DNA of 64,000 nt from Chaetoderma sp. LZ-2023a (GCA_034401795.1 CM067363.1:25725688-25789687), one strand, 5' to 3'. Positions 1-12,025 are shown, counted from the stretch's first letter. Translations and numbers: made by a program. Notes: generated by a model not told the origin, from the letters alone.

Positions 1-1700
1 GTCTCCATGGTTGTATTAAATTATGTAGATTGGATTTCACCTCTTGACATATCATTCGATGTAATAAACGATTTGTTCTTTAGATTCCAACTTGACATAT
101 CGAATATCTGGAAGAGCAAATAAATACTTGTCACTGTGAACGGGATAATTGTAATAGGTTCTGCCCTGCAGATGTAACTGAATATCACTAAGCCCAAATT
201 TAAAGACGTGTTCTCACTAGAGTTAACCCGGAGTAACGCCATACCGTAGTATGGTGTTACTTCGGATTGACTCTCTACTGCGAACACGACATTATACTAA
301 ACACGAGTCTAAGGATATGAAGGAGGCGTGGCTTGATCGCACATTTCTAAATATAGCTGGTAGCGATGAACCTTCGTTTTCACACACTAAATCGATTTTG
401 TCTTTATGCATTGCATACTATATTTCTATATTGGATTCCATACTCAACCTGTGTCAAACGCAGCTGTTGCAAGATGTGCAAGTAATTAGCCTTCGACCTG
501 AAGATAACCTTAATCAAATAGAGGGATTCAATATGTTGCTCATGTATCGGTTGTCATAAAATGTAATCTGGTGTTGGCGTAGATTATAACGACTCAACTA
601 GTCGGCGACGACGTATACGTTAGTTGTAGCAAGTTGTATTGAGTTGCTCCGAGTTACAAGTAGTTGAGTCGTGTAATGTACGCTGGAAAAAGATTAGTTG
701 GCAATAAGTTGGCCACTAGTCGACAACCAGTGGTTCAAAATAAGCATGATTAATGCTAACGACTAGTTAGCGATTAGTCGCCGACTCAGTCGCTATATGT
801 ATGCTGGCCAGATGCGAGTTGTAAGGCATTGTTTATTTATTAAACAAGCAAGAAAAACGATTCGATCATGTGCTTTTGCAGGATACAGGCATCAAACACA
901 ATTCTTTTTTTTTTACATAGTCAATACAATTACAGGAAACACAGGCAGCAACATCCCCCCCCTACCCCCCCCCCCCGCCCCCGATAAATTAGGTTTAAAA
1001 TAAGCAGCGGCTTACCCGTATAGCTACATTGATGTGGGAGGGGCATAGCTAGACATGTATCCCGCTGTTGTAGGGTTACCAATGGCATCTAACATATTAG
1101 CGGCATGGTCTTCAATGTATGGACTTCAAATCTTAACAACCCTTCTCAGGGTATCATTTATCTTACATTTGTTTCTTGCCTGCTACCCTGATAACACAGA
1201 GTACAGGGCCGATACCGGGCGATACCTGATCGATACTAAAAGTACCGGCATGGTATCGAGCCAACATCGGCGCAGTAAGCTGCGCTATTTGAGTTATTTA
1301 CAATACTGCCTTCAGACACGCATTGTGTATTGGTGATTGAAATTAGACTACGCATTTTATTGATATATTGGGTACATACATGCATTTAAAATGTCAACAA
1401 AACTCAACGGTTATACATATATTGTAACCGTATTTATAGTTGACGCACGGTTTATTACACGCATTATGCACATGAAACCGTGTCGAAAATCGATACGGGA
1501 ATTTATCAATGAATTCTATATAATACCGGTAAATTAATACATACCTTGCCATCGAATTGACCACTTTAAATGTCAAGCCTGTGAAAAAATTCAGTGCTGT
1601 ATTTACACAATCAGTCGTCTAAAATTAAAATGTCTTGAAAAATATTGACCATCACAATGTTTAATTGATATAGCAAGTAGTATTTTGAGCGCGTTGAGGC
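1..1700. other. Unassigned AT-rich intergenic DNA
   Basis: I see no gene here. The open frames (longest 102 codons at 251-559) have no recognisable domain. A homopolymer C tract lies at about 952-978. The stretch at about 575-800 is rich in repeated short words related to ACTAGTCG/CGACTAGT, which suggests a degenerate foldback repeat, but I cannot delimit it. Confidence 0.5.
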
Positions 1701-1722
1701 GGTGGGGGGGGGGGGGGGGGGT
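1699..1722. repeat. Poly-G tract
   Basis: A run of about 18 G residues inside a G-rich stretch is directly visible. It is a simple repeat with no associated gene. Confidence 0.9.
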
Positions 1723-1803
1723 GAGAGGGTGTTAACGCAGTTACGGTCGGACCAGTGCATTAGAATTATTTGGTAATAATTTCTAAGTAGTCTTTGCTCT
1801 CCA

Positions 1804-1848
<45 letters not shown>
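1804..1848. repeat. (AAT)n microsatellite
   Basis: About 15 uninterrupted AAT units are visible. This could be the tail of a retroposed element, but no element body is recognised next to it. Confidence 0.9.
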
Positions 1849-1852
<4 letters not shown>

Positions 1853-2085
1853 CAATGTCTTCAAAAGCTGTGCAAATGACGATATGGAGTTTATAAAAGA
1901 ATTATTTGTTTAATTACAGACGGGGCTTGTTAGACGGCAGCACCTATTCATTTCGTGGTAAAGTTGTCTTTCAACCATCCACCTGTTACATCTGGTGTAT
2001 TCAATGGACAACTAATTAGAGTAAACAGATTTAGTACTTATTAGATTTATAGTGGGTGGTGCCGTATTCTCCGCGTAATCACCTA

Positions 2086-2227
2086 CACCTGCCTATAATG
2101 CCCACTTGTTTTTAAGACTATAGGATGGTGGTCGTAAAACCACCCGTCTTAAATAATCAGCACCGTGTGGCCCTAAAAATGTTGCCATGTAAATGGATGA
2201 TAACAAGTGGTCATTACAGACAGGTGT
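2086..2227. mobile_element. Short foldback element (MITE-like) with about 26-bp inverted arms
   Basis: The left arm at 2086-2112 (CACCTGCCTATAATGCCCAC...) matches the reverse complement of 2202-2227 (...GTGGTCATTACAGACAGGTG) with a few mismatches, and about 90 bp lie between the arms. This is the layout of a non-autonomous DNA transposon. No coding sequence and no clear target duplication are seen. Confidence 0.55.
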
Positions 2228-2333
2228 TATTGTGTCTATTTAACAAGATATTAGAGCGTCTTTACCCTTACCGCTATGATGTCGATTTGTTTACTTTTTA
2301 AATTAAATTAAAAGATGAACTGGTGCTCATCTT

Positions 2334-2398
2334 TCAACAAATTTGGTGGAAGATGTTGCTGTTGTAGACAGCAACATCGTCCACCAAAATTGTTGAAA
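2334..2398. repeat. 65-bp near-perfect palindrome related to the foldback MITE cores
   Basis: TTCAACAAATTTGGTGGAAG pairs with the inverted CGTCCACCAAAATTGTTGAA, and the centre carries GTTGCTGTTG...CAGCAAC. The arm layout (TTCAAnA, then TTTGG/ACTGG, then GTTGCTG at the fold) copies that of MITE families A, B and D elsewhere in the window, although the sequence differs. It is probably a diverged member of the same superfamily. Confidence 0.6.
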
Positions 2399-2399
2399 A

Positions 2400-2990
2400 A
2401 TGTACACCGGTTACTTTACTATCGCCAGCGTAAAAGAGAGAATATTAACAGCAGAGCTGTAAGAAGAGCGTTGCCAGCTTACGGTGTTCAACGCAATACG
2501 CCCATATGAACAATTAAGCGTACGTAGAGGGCGCGAACAAAAATAGACTCTTATCATGATAGTTGAATGACGTCTGCTAAAAATACTCCGCTAGATTAGA
2601 TGGATGGTGGACGTTTTGTGCTTGATATATCTGACGCTAAAATAGGCATACGTGACGCAGTATGCCCTATATACTAGGACGCCGTTTGTTGATGTGGCCA
2701 GCATCAGGTTGCTTCTCAGTGGTGGACTATTCCACAGTCGTAGGAAACAAGGAAGATCTTCTTGACTCCTCATTGCCTTTCTCCACCCAGAAGAATACAT
2801 TTGTCGCCATGTAGTGAACACTCGCCTCGTATTGTAGACCTGGCAATTGGTACCTATGGACACACTTATGGAAGTAATAATGACAACCGAATGCATTATA
2901 ACTACCTGGATCCCTGTGATTTTCTTTGACATATATTTTACCCAAATAGTGTTCAATGCTGACCGGACAAACAAATAACCTACCTACAGG
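2400..2990. other. Unassigned sequence with a 127-codon open frame
   Basis: A minus-strand open frame at 2974-2591 encodes 127 codons with no recognised domain, signal peptide or repeat. No splice sites could be matched to it. I see no supportable gene and treat it as a chance frame or an unrecognised repeat fragment. Confidence 0.4.
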
Positions 2991-2994
2991 CAGA

Positions 2995-3272
2995 CAGGCT
3001 GGCTGGCTGGCTGACCGGCTGTTTGGCTGGCTGGCTGGCTGGCTGGCTGGCTAGTTGGCTGGCCGTCTGGCTGGCTGGCTGATTGGCTGGCTGGCTGGCT
3101 CGCTCATCGGCTGGCTGACCGGCTGGTTGGTTGGTTGGCTGGCTGACAGGCTGAGCGTCTGGTTGGCTGACCGGCCGGTTAGCTGGCTGACTGACTGACT
3201 GACTGGCTGGTTAGTTGGCTGTCTGTCTAGCTGGCTGGCTACCTGGCCGGCTGGCTGGCTGGCTGGCTGGCT
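2995..3272. repeat. (GGCT)n-type tetranucleotide minisatellite
   Basis: About 275 bp of imperfect TGGC/GGCT units are visible, with interspersed GACT, GGTT and GACC variants. Open frames through it, such as the Gln/Ser/Pro-rich one on the minus strand, come from the repeat and are not genes. Confidence 0.9.
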
Positions 3273-4020
3273 GGAAACTGGCAATGGTTTATGGTGCCTG
3301 ACTTGAATGTCTTACAATTTAATTAGCGTTCCTTTGCATTTTGCAATCTAATTAGTCTGGGAGCTGTTTATGCCACCCGACACGTCTAACATGTTAGCTG
3401 ACGTCACAATCAAAACAATCAATGTAGGGCCATCATGAAGAGGGTAAATGTGTGTCACAAAGGTTTCTAAATTGTATTTTTGTAGGCAGCCATATCTCTA
3501 GTCAAATCAGTTTCAAAACAATCAACATGATATCTGTAATACATACACTGCAACTTAGACTCATGGAATTCACGTTTCAAATCATTTCCAACACGCGTAC
3601 ACACTGGGTGAATAAACAACGATGCAATAGAAGAAACTAGGCCTATTATATATTTTCCTTAGCTAACGCACGCTGGAATACGGTGACAATGGTTCAGTTG
3701 ATTAATACGATATTCGTGCTATTCACAATTATGTGCGCATTTGTCTCAAGCATCTGTTGGCGTGGTACCAAAATGTGGTCACACAAAAGCGATGGTCTCG
3801 ACACAATCAAGTTCCTATATCAGATGTCTTTTAATTGATGCTAAAACTATTGTTTCCTATGCCAGGCGAGGTTTCGAAAGTGTCTTTGAAAAACTCATAG
3901 TGATTTGTTCTAACGAGTAGTTTGTTATATTTGAATGCCTGCCAGTACCAACACAACACGGCTAATAAAGCATCACGAGCTGTGTAACTTTAACAGCTTA
4001 CTTGTTACCTTGAGGAGACT
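3273..4020. other. Unassigned intergenic DNA
   Basis: No gene, RNA or mobile element is recognised. Open frames are short and featureless. Confidence 0.5.
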
Positions 4021-4024
4021 CGCA

Positions 4025-4105
4025 ACTAGTATAAGTCTGCCTGTCTGCCTCCCTACATGTCTGCCTGCCTGCCTGCCTTCCTGTCTACCTGCATGCCCGC
4101 CCGCC
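4025..4105. repeat. Degenerate (TGCC)n tetranucleotide repeat
   Basis: CTGCCTGTCTGCCTCC... units are visible, imperfect and about 80 bp long. A similar short patch occurs at 8040-8110. Confidence 0.8.
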
Positions 4106-4139
4106 TACGTGTCTCAGTGAGAGCGTGCATGCGTGCGTG

Positions 4140-4277
4140 TAAGTGCACTTATTGTACATATGTCTATGTGTACATACCTGGCGTGTATATAATTATATAT
4201 TATTGTACATAGTGTATATATGTTTTGCGGGCCTCGGGAACGTCAGGCCACTGACGATGTACCCTCTTGAAATAAAG

Positions 4278-4316
<39 letters not shown>
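4140..4316 (+). mobile_element. 3' end of a retroposon ending in an (ATT)n tail
   Basis: The sequence runs TTGTACATAGTGTATATATG, a short GC-rich hairpin (GTCAGGCCACTGAC), and TGTACCCTCTTGAAATAAAG, then directly into about 16 ATT units. A stem-loop, an AATAAA-containing 3' end and a trinucleotide tail are typical of CR1/L2-like LINE or LINE-dependent SINE 3' ends. The class is inferred and no coding part is present. Confidence 0.5.
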
Positions 4317-4776
4317 AACGCGGGGTTGTCGATGCTCTTTCACTTTTATATGTGGGTTTTATTAAAGGACGGTATCCACATTCATATTAACAGTCTCTCA
4401 ACATCAATGATGGAAACAGTTTAAAATACACATATGCGTTATTGAACGCGTGAGCCGTCTATTTATATAATGTGTAGTATATGCACATGCAGGATACAAT
4501 AGCATCTGCATTGTGCGATGTGAAGTGCATGTTTGTTCCCATAACACATCTCTCAACCGTGTGATGTATGCGTTTCTTGGGAATACGAATACTACTGTTC
4601 ACAAATAATATATACATGTATAATACGCATGAGCAAAAGCGAACCGTGAGCATAGAATAGTGTTCTGTTGCGTGTAACCATCTGAACCTTGACTCCGTTT
4701 AAGTAGTTGAATAGTTTGAAGCCAATTTACTGGACCTAATTTCTGCAGAGCCGATGGTAGAAACAGGGTCAAGGCT

Positions 4777-5162
4777 AATTCACCTTTCCAGAGTACCCAG
4801 CCATCATATGATGTCATAATGAACTGCGTGGCGTGTACAATGACATCACAATGAATGACGTCATGAATGACGTCGATAAGTACGTCACGAACGCATATTT
4901 GATGACGGTCTATGGGCTGTTGTACAAATTGTTTGCTTCTACTATTTAATAAATATTCTGTTGAATATTTTGAAACTAATTTGACTGGGCGTTGTTGCTG
5001 CCTATGGCTAATTAGTTACAAAATATTCAACAGCTTCCCTGTATAGTTTTCAGGAAATTGATAGCTAGGGCATTCGGGGATCGATCAATCCAAACACGGC
5101 GAGGTGTGGGTGGAGCTTAGCTAGTGATGGGCGGGGCATAGCTAAAAATGGAAAGGTCCATT
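4777..5162 (+). mobile_element. Foldback MITE, family A (copy 1)
   Basis: The copy begins AATTCACCTTTCCAGAGTAC and ends GGAAAGGTCCATT, which gives imperfect 13-bp terminal inverted repeats. The left half holds TGACGTCA-like motifs. The central palindrome (CTGTTGAATATTTTGAAACT...) has lost part of its right arm. The right half carries GATCGATCAATCC and the TGGAGCTTAGCTAGTGATGG block shared by every copy. Confidence 0.85.
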
Positions 5163-5700
5163 CATTTCAAAATAGTAAAAATAATTGTTGTTGTATTGTA
5201 AATAATTCTTCTTATCCGGATCCAGGCCAAATCAGTGCTAGGTTTATATAACGTGAACTCAATGCTGATCTTTGCAAATTAATTTCATTTTGGATTGTTC
5301 GTATAACGCTACAAAATACGTGATTTTGTTTTCAATATTATTTTCCAAAGCGCACCCATAGGCAAAATATAATCGTGTTACGTGTACTCGAACTAGTATT
5401 ATTTCAGATTATGTTACGATGTGGTCAAATAACTTTTGCGAAGATACTCATCTGTAGGTATGCCCCACAAATATCTAGATAAGCCCAGCTCACATTGCAT
5501 ACGCATTAGAACAGGTTTGATCCCGTTCTTGTCTATGAGTAACAGCAGCGCCCCGTTAGTTAGTTTCAACAGTTGAACACAATGCTACTTGCCTAAATGC
5601 TAATTTGTAAACTCATCAAGGACAAAAAATGCACACACTTTCGTGACAATCTTTTCGATTACTCTGAGGGAGCTACATCATTCCGATTGTGACGTCAGCT
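5163..5700. other. Unassigned DNA upstream of the receptor gene
   Basis: This is the 5' flank of the GPCR-like gene. No TATA box or first exon can be assigned with confidence. A lone TGACGTCA lies at about 5690-5697. Confidence 0.4.
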
Positions 5701-5710
5701 AACTAGTGAG

Positions 5711-6787
5711 GTGTTTGATTATGAGTCCAGCTCACTGACCCGTTGTTGGAGGAAGCAGGTACTTCCATTCTCCCGTCTTAATGTGTTGCTCCATCCCCTG
5801 TGGAAGTCGTCGATCAGAATAGTGGGCATTATTTACTCAGATGTCAGCACAATCTATTGGAATGAAAGTGATGACGCTGTTTTACCCAGATACCTAGGAA
5901 GTAATGACCATATACCACGGTTTCTCTACAAGGAATTCCCTATCGCGTTTCTTTTGATTGGTGCCATCCCTAATCTTATGTTATTCTATTATCTCATCGC
6001 TTCAGAAAAATACAGATCGCCATTATTCACTTTCATCGCGAGTCTAACAATTTCTGATTCTCTGTCTTGTATCGGATTTGCCGGTTGGTCTGGAATTATT
6101 TTCCCATTTGTCAGTTTACCACGCCAATCGGTGATATGCAAACTAGTGCTTTTTACAGGGAGCATAGGCATCGCTTCGAGCTGTTTTCACTTAACGTTTT
6201 TCTCCGTCCTTCGATACTACCAACTCTGTTTTCCATTGCACGCACGTGCCAAGGTAACAGCGGGTTTAGTGTTTAAAATATGCCCTGCACTTTGGATCGT
6301 TACTTTAGTTTTTCATACAATAATTGCACTTCACTATGAAGCAATACTTGTTGTCTATGAGGAAGAAGAAGTCGCGGTTTGTAAGTTTCTCGGAAATGTG
6401 TCAACACGAAATTGGTGCTATTTGGTGATAACCACTATCATACCGTGTGGGACGATAATAATTATGCACGCTCTTAAATACATCAGACTTTTATGCCACT
6501 CAAAACCCGTAGATGTACTACAAGAGAGACAGAATGCAGACGCGCGTGCTGTAACCATAGTTATCGTACTGTTTTTCATATCCTGGTGTCCAGCAAACAT
6601 ATATGCAGTAATTCACACCTGATGTCCTGGTGAAGGCGAATATCAAGACAAACTGTTTCTAGCATTATGCTATGCGATAGCCTATAATAGCTGCCTAAAT
6701 CCAATCGTGTATATGCCGGCGGCTAAACCAATAAGACAGGATATTGTGCATCTCATGTGCAAAAACATGTCCAGTAAACAGAAATGA
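5711..6787 (+). pseudogene. Class A (rhodopsin-like) GPCR, single exon, interrupted by an in-frame TGA
   Basis: The first 303 codons (5711-6619) give an N-terminal tail with an N-E-S glycosylation site and TM1-TM6. Class A landmarks are N88 of TM1 (GAIPN), D116 of TM2 (TISD), C143 at the top of TM3, W196 of TM4, an ECL2 cysteine (C224), P245 of TM5 and SWCP in TM6. The DRY motif is replaced by L-R-Y (167-169). A TGA at 6620-6622 falls in the third outer loop. The same frame continues 54 codons to TGA at 6785-6787 and encodes a full TM7 with N-S-C-L-N-P-I-V-Y and a basic tail. Total length without the stop is about 358 residues, normal for the family. The start is the only upstream Met before TM1, though an earlier exon is possible. 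The ligand is unknown. The stop may be real decay (CGA to TGA at a CpG), an allele, or an error. Confidence 0.8.
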
Positions 6788-7640
6788 TATAAAAAGAGAA
6801 CACACAAGCACAGGTATTCGGATGTACACTGCCGTATCAATTGGATTGCAGGTGTGTCAAATCGCAAGGAAGGGTACGCTTTACGTACGTCTCATATAGT
6901 AGACCTTGCGTGCGACAATGCCATGCTGTATGAGATAGGCCTACGACATATTATGGAGGCGTGTGTGAGGACACACGTGATCAGAAAAGAAATGATTCCG
7001 TATGAATAGGCGCTATGGTTATCCCATCGTGTTTGAGCATCTTTAAGATATTGTATCTTGATATATCTTGTCGTTTTGGAGGACATCACGCTGCGTGAGC
7101 GTATGCCGAAGCTTTAATGGCATGACTCCATAGTGTGCGCGCAAGGTCGGGAACCATTTCCCGCAGTTATTGACATATAACATCTATGCACAGTAAGAAA
7201 TTCCTGAAAACCATAGCACCTGAGTGAAGTTTTTCTGCGAATTGACGCAACGAGATTTATTGCAGATGTACACGTTTGGTGACCGTATCGTACCCTGTCA
7301 TATTACTACAAATTTCAGAGGAGTTCGGCTTTTTGATGCATAATTATACCATTTCCGTTAGTGTATGAATAGTTTGAAACTTTGCACTCACAATGTAATA
7401 TGTGTACTCAACTATTACATATGCTTATATTGCACATCAAAATCGATGCGTAGAAATGGCCTGACCACTTTTCTTCGTTATCTGAAAAAGTTCTTTGTCA
7501 GTTTTAGATTTAGGACGCACACGTACCTTGGGTAGACGATGCCTAGAAGCTGAGATAACATCTGAACCTACGAAATGCATGTATGACTATGTGATATATG
7601 GCACGAATACAATTCTAAATTGACATATAGTACGGTTCAC
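6788..7640. other. Unassigned intergenic DNA
   Basis: This is the 3' flank of the GPCR-like gene. No further exon, RNA gene or recognisable repeat is seen. Confidence 0.45.
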
Positions 7641-7870
7641 AAATAACGTAACATATTTCCGAAAGAAAATAAAAAAGCACTGTTGAATATTTTTAACACA
7701 ATTGGATTGGAAGACATTGCTGTCTAAGGTAGTGAAAGTCGCCCAATACACGTGTGTTCAAAATATCCAAAATGCGTCCATCCAGTTCAAATCGTACTAA
7801 CTAACGTGTTTCTGTTTTTGTTTTGGAAACCTGATCGCTTATTTATGAGCTGTACTGTATATGATATGTA
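7640..7870. mobile_element. Foldback MITE, family D (copy 1)
   Basis: ACTGTTGAATATTTTTAACACAATTGGATTGGAAGACATTGCTG folds back on a diverged right arm ending in GTGTTCAAAATATCCAA. It is followed by TTTCTGTTTTTGTTTTGGAAAC, a block also found after the palindrome of the copy at 50090-50350. Ends are approximate. Confidence 0.55.
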
Positions 7871-8590
7871 TGTTTCTGCGTCAATATCTGGTATGGTACT
7901 GCTAATTACCTGTGTTATCTAAATGCGTAATCATACATTTTATAGACCGACACTCACATTGCGTTGACTCACTATTAGACTGCCCCTCAACATAGCACAT
8001 ACTCAGCATTGGAAACACATACGGGAAAGAGGGTATTGCAACCATGCCTGCCTGCCTGGCTGCTCGCTTGCCCGCCTGCTTGCCTGTATGGCTGCCAGCT
8101 CGCCTGCCCACCCACCCGGCACCAACTAGCCCCCCCCCCCCACGCCAACCCCAACGGCCCTCCCACCCGTTCATACATGTGTCCCTTCGCACGCAGATGT
8201 ATCTAATAAACTACTGATCAGATTTCGCTCAAATTTTAACACAGCCACGGAATTTGCCGTGCAAGATTATTTCAAGGGCGTGCCATTTATTACAGTACCA
8301 GGTTATGGCTCAGATCAAATTATGTATCTATAGATATCTCATAAACTACTCGTCCGATTTGGCTTATATTCTCATATAAGAAAGGTTATAGCGCTGCACT
8401 AGTAGTCCACTGCGTTGGGCATGGAGCAAAACGCAATCCAGTAAATCCGAGCATATTCGGTAAATCGGAGGACAGTGTGACAAAACGGGAGGGCGCGGTC
8501 TGCAATATGTTGTTGCTCTTGTTCAATATTGCGACTTATCTTGACTTGAGTTAAAATGCATTACATGTTATGACGTCAAACAGGGAAATT
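7871..8590. other. Unassigned DNA with C-rich and TGCC-rich patches
   Basis: Degenerate TGCC repeats lie at 8040-8110 and a C-run at about 8130-8141. The open frames across them are repeat-driven. No gene is seen. Confidence 0.5.
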
Positions 8591-8595
8591 AGGGA

Positions 8596-8618
8596 TACTT
8601 TATTTATTTATTTATTTC
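8596..8618. repeat. (ATTT)n microsatellite
   Basis: A short run of ATTT units is directly visible. Confidence 0.8.
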
Positions 8619-8849
8619 AATATTCTCAAACATTATCGCCATCATCGACATATATAAAATAGTACACTTTCATTTACTCTCAAAGCATCAATATTGATTA
8701 TTAATGTTTTTAATTAAACTTAATAAAGCAGGCTTAAATTTATATTTCGTAAACCTTGTTGATAATATTTGTGATACATGTGGACGTTTTAATGACACGA
8801 GTATTGTCTTGCGCGCAATTGTCCTAGCACGCAAGAATGACTTTAGGTA

Positions 8850-8908
<59 letters not shown>

Positions 8909-8912
8909 TTAT
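8850..8912. repeat. (ATT)n microsatellite
   Basis: About 20 ATT units are visible with one TTT interruption. It lies directly before the LINE 3' fragment that starts near 8915. Confidence 0.9.
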
Positions 8913-8914
8913 AT

Positions 8915-9180
8915 TATGCTCCGTGTTTGGCCATGCGATAAGGCTTCCAGAAGACACAACCACAGACAGCCTAGGAATTCGCCTTACTTGGATCCAGCAA
9001 ATATAAGGCCAGAAGAGGGCGCCATTGCATAGATATGTTAAGCGTGCTACGAGGTGACCTAACACAGGACACGGTACACTCAGATCAAGAATGGGCATGA
9101 TGAAGCTAACAACGTTGGCTGAGGGCAAGTCACAGTGGTCAAAAGCCATGAAGGACTGATTATTGCAGCTGTAGTATGTT
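8915..9180 (+). mobile_element. LINE 3'-end fragment (family L5) leading into a (TAC)n tail
   Basis: Translation gives ...C-S-V-F-G-H-A-I-R-L-P-E-D-T..., the typical last stretch of a LINE polymerase ORF, followed by degenerate coding and then TTGCAGCTGTAGTATGTTT running straight into TAC repeats. A second copy of the same 3' end lies at 37985-38350 on the minus strand (FGHVLRIPQDA...), also ending in TAC/TAG units. Both are severely 5'-truncated and broken. Confidence 0.6.
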
Positions 9181-9463
<283 letters not shown>

Positions 9464-10040
9464 CGCCGCAGAACACGGCAATCATACATATATCATTATA
9501 CCGCGTGCTTGCAGCAGTGCATCTAAATACTCCAGAAACAATTACTAGCATTGATAGAAAGAGACAAATTGCATAATTCTCAGGGGAAGGTTGGTAATCT
9601 AATTAGGTAAGGGATTGTATTACCAAAATGCGTACGGAATCTGACAGCGGAATCTGAATGCCGTTAAACCCCGATTAAAGAAATAACTAGCAAATGACGA
9701 GAAATATTGCATAGCATGACGAATAAAACATTTTTACAAGAGAGTTGTCATATGATATTATTCGACATATGGTGATAGGGCACGTTCGATTATTCGCAAT
9801 TGCAGTGCTGACTGGTGATTACAAGACAGAACTAGCTGTTGCCATCAAATGGTGGTTTCGAATTGCATGGACGTTCACATTAGTGTTGCTATTAGCGTTA
9901 CTGTCTCGTTATCCATGCAATAGTATGGTATCGCATTCATTAATTCGTTGATTTGAAAATTATTCACGACCGTGCATATATTTTGATTCACTGTTTTTTG
10001 TTTTCGAAATCAAATTGCGCTGAAGGCCAAAGAACATCCC
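9464..10040. other. Unassigned intergenic DNA
   Basis: No gene or recognised repeat is seen. Confidence 0.45.
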
Positions 10041-10447
10041 AATGGATCTTTCCCTTGTTAGCTATGCCCATCCCCCCACCCACCCATCTCCAGCCGCCCA
10101 CACCTCGCTCGTGCTGGGACCGACCGATCTCTGAACTCCCAGATTATCAATTTCAAGAAAACTATACTGGTAAGCAATTGGGCATTTTGGAACTAGTTGA
10201 CTGGGCGCTGTTGCTGCCTATGGCAGCAACAGCGTCCAGTCAAAATATTTTCAAAATGTTCAACCGCATTTTTATTAAATAGTATAGACATAAAGTTCGT
10301 ACAACATGTCGGACTATTACGAGATAAAGACGGGCCTAATGGAATCATTTATGACGTAATGATTATGACGTTATCCTGCACGCCCCGTTAGCTGATTATG
10401 GCGTCATATGATATCAGATTGAGAGATACATACTCTGGAAAGATGGT
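10041..10447 (-). mobile_element. Foldback MITE, family A (copy 2)
   Basis: This is an inverted copy running from AATGGATCTTTCCCTTGTTAG to ACTCTGGAAAGATGG. The central palindrome GACTGGGCGCTGTTGCTGCC/GGCAGCAACAGCGTCCAGTC is present and flanked by the TTATTAAATAG and ATTATGACGTTA blocks of the family. Confidence 0.85.
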
Positions 10448-10866
10448 TTGAGAAATATGTTCAACTTACTCAAACTATGATACCAAATACATTTAAATGG
10501 AAGTCGCAATTTGTTGGCGTATGCCAACGGTTGCAAGGTATATTTATACGCCGAATCGACACCAGGATACTATTAAAAGATATACGAACAGTTAATGATG
10601 ATGAGAAGAAAGCAAAATCACTCGTTCTGGTGTTGTTTTTACAGCTAGCAGTCAGTCCATGCACAGTATGTATGTATTGTCAATTTCAAATCGCCCGAAC
10701 TAGTCACGTAATACGCTTAAATCTGTGATTTGATACGAATTATAGTATGATAGTACTGATTCTTCCAACTAAGTGTGAAATAAAGCATTGGTATTGAACA
10801 CGTATGATAACAATTTATAATGACGACTGACAATGCCGCATGGTCTACTAAAGTTGTGTATGTTAA

Positions 10867-11400
10867 AGGGGTGCTAATCTCATCTCAAATATTGTATTTC
10901 ACAGCTAGATTATGGCGTATAGATTCTACATCATTCATATCCTGTCATACTCACTTAGCTGTATCACAATTATCTGATTTGTAATATCGTGTAAATGCTG
11001 AAGAGTGATGGCCACCATTTTGTCTCCTCAATCACTAGTGTGTGATATTATGCCAATGCATTAATTCTGTATTATATACTACTCTTGCCATTGAATGTTT
11101 TGAAACTAATTTGACTTGAAGCTGTTGCGGCCAGTACGATTGCGTGTATACCATATTGCCAAACTATAGCCATCACCTCTATGCCTGAGCGTAAATATCG
11201 AGGCTTCGTCTTTTTCTGATTGGATGAAAAGTAAATCATAGCAGCCATCATAGGCTTTAGAAACGCATGCCCATTTAGCTCCTAAAACCCGAATATCTTT
11301 CTGAAATTTCAGGTATGGATTATGGGTTGCAAATTCAATCACATGAATGGTTAGAATAAGATAAGGTGAGATGTCCTTTAAGAAGAGAAAAACATGAATC
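10867..11400 (+). mobile_element. Foldback MITE, family B (copy 1)
   Basis: The stretch TGCTAATCTCATCTCAAATA...CATATCCTGTCA...GTATCACAATTATCTG matches 38545-39170 along its length. The centre (TTTTGAAACTAATTTGACTT, then GAAGCTGTTGC) has lost its right palindrome arm. The right part contains ATATTGCCAAACTATAGC and GAAAAGTAAATCATAGCAGC, shared with copy 2. The 118-codon minus-strand frame here is part of the repeat. Confidence 0.75.
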
Positions 11401-11449
11401 AATCTATCAACATCTACTCTGCAAATAAGATTTATTTCCCAATCTTCTA

Positions 11450-11940
11450 CTAGGGCTAACACCTAGACTGACGTTGACTTTGCAATTTCCGCATTTACTC
11501 TCCCATTTCAATACGTCGTTGTCTTCGGTGATCTGGCTAATGAAACTCGAGCAGAACCAATGCTTGTCGTGCATGGAATCTTCTGTGCCACTTCACGTAA
11601 TTACGATCTGTTTTAGACCCATATATTTTGCAATGAGACGTTGCGCAGGAAACTAATGAAGCGAGTTGACCTGCCCTCCCTTAGAACTCATGCTGAAGAA
11701 ACGAGATTTATATTTAACCCCGAAAAATCAAGTGCTTAATTACATATGTAATTTTCATTTTATATGATAATTGGTGCTCTTTTGGTAAATACTCTGTGGT
11801 GTATATGTTAGCAACCTGGTTATCCATTGCATACATAGTCAAGACAGAGCCGGAATTAGCCTACTAGGGGCTCATGGCTATGAATCCTTTGATGCCCCAT
11901 CAATTTCAGACAATAAAGATTACATAGCGGTAAGGGTCGG
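11450..11940. other. Unassigned intergenic DNA
   Basis: No gene or repeat is recognised. Confidence 0.45.
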
Positions 11941-11945
11941 GGTGG

Positions 11946-11958
11946 TACTACAACAACA

Positions 11959-12025
<67 letters not shown>
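11946..12025. repeat. (CTA)n microsatellite
   Basis: About 22 CTA units follow a short CAA run. No LINE body is recognised beside it. Confidence 0.9.

Noticed and set aside
3051-3284. A Gln/Ser/Pro-rich 77-codon frame
   Set aside because: It reflects the (GGCT)n repeat only.
3935-4120. CRISPR-like or satellite array suggested by regular short repeats
   Set aside because: The units are 4-bp simple repeats with no spacers, and the window is from an animal genome.
11106-11462. A 118-codon minus-strand frame with no low-complexity bias
   Set aside because: It overlaps family B MITE sequence that is repeated at 38545-39170, where the frame is not kept.
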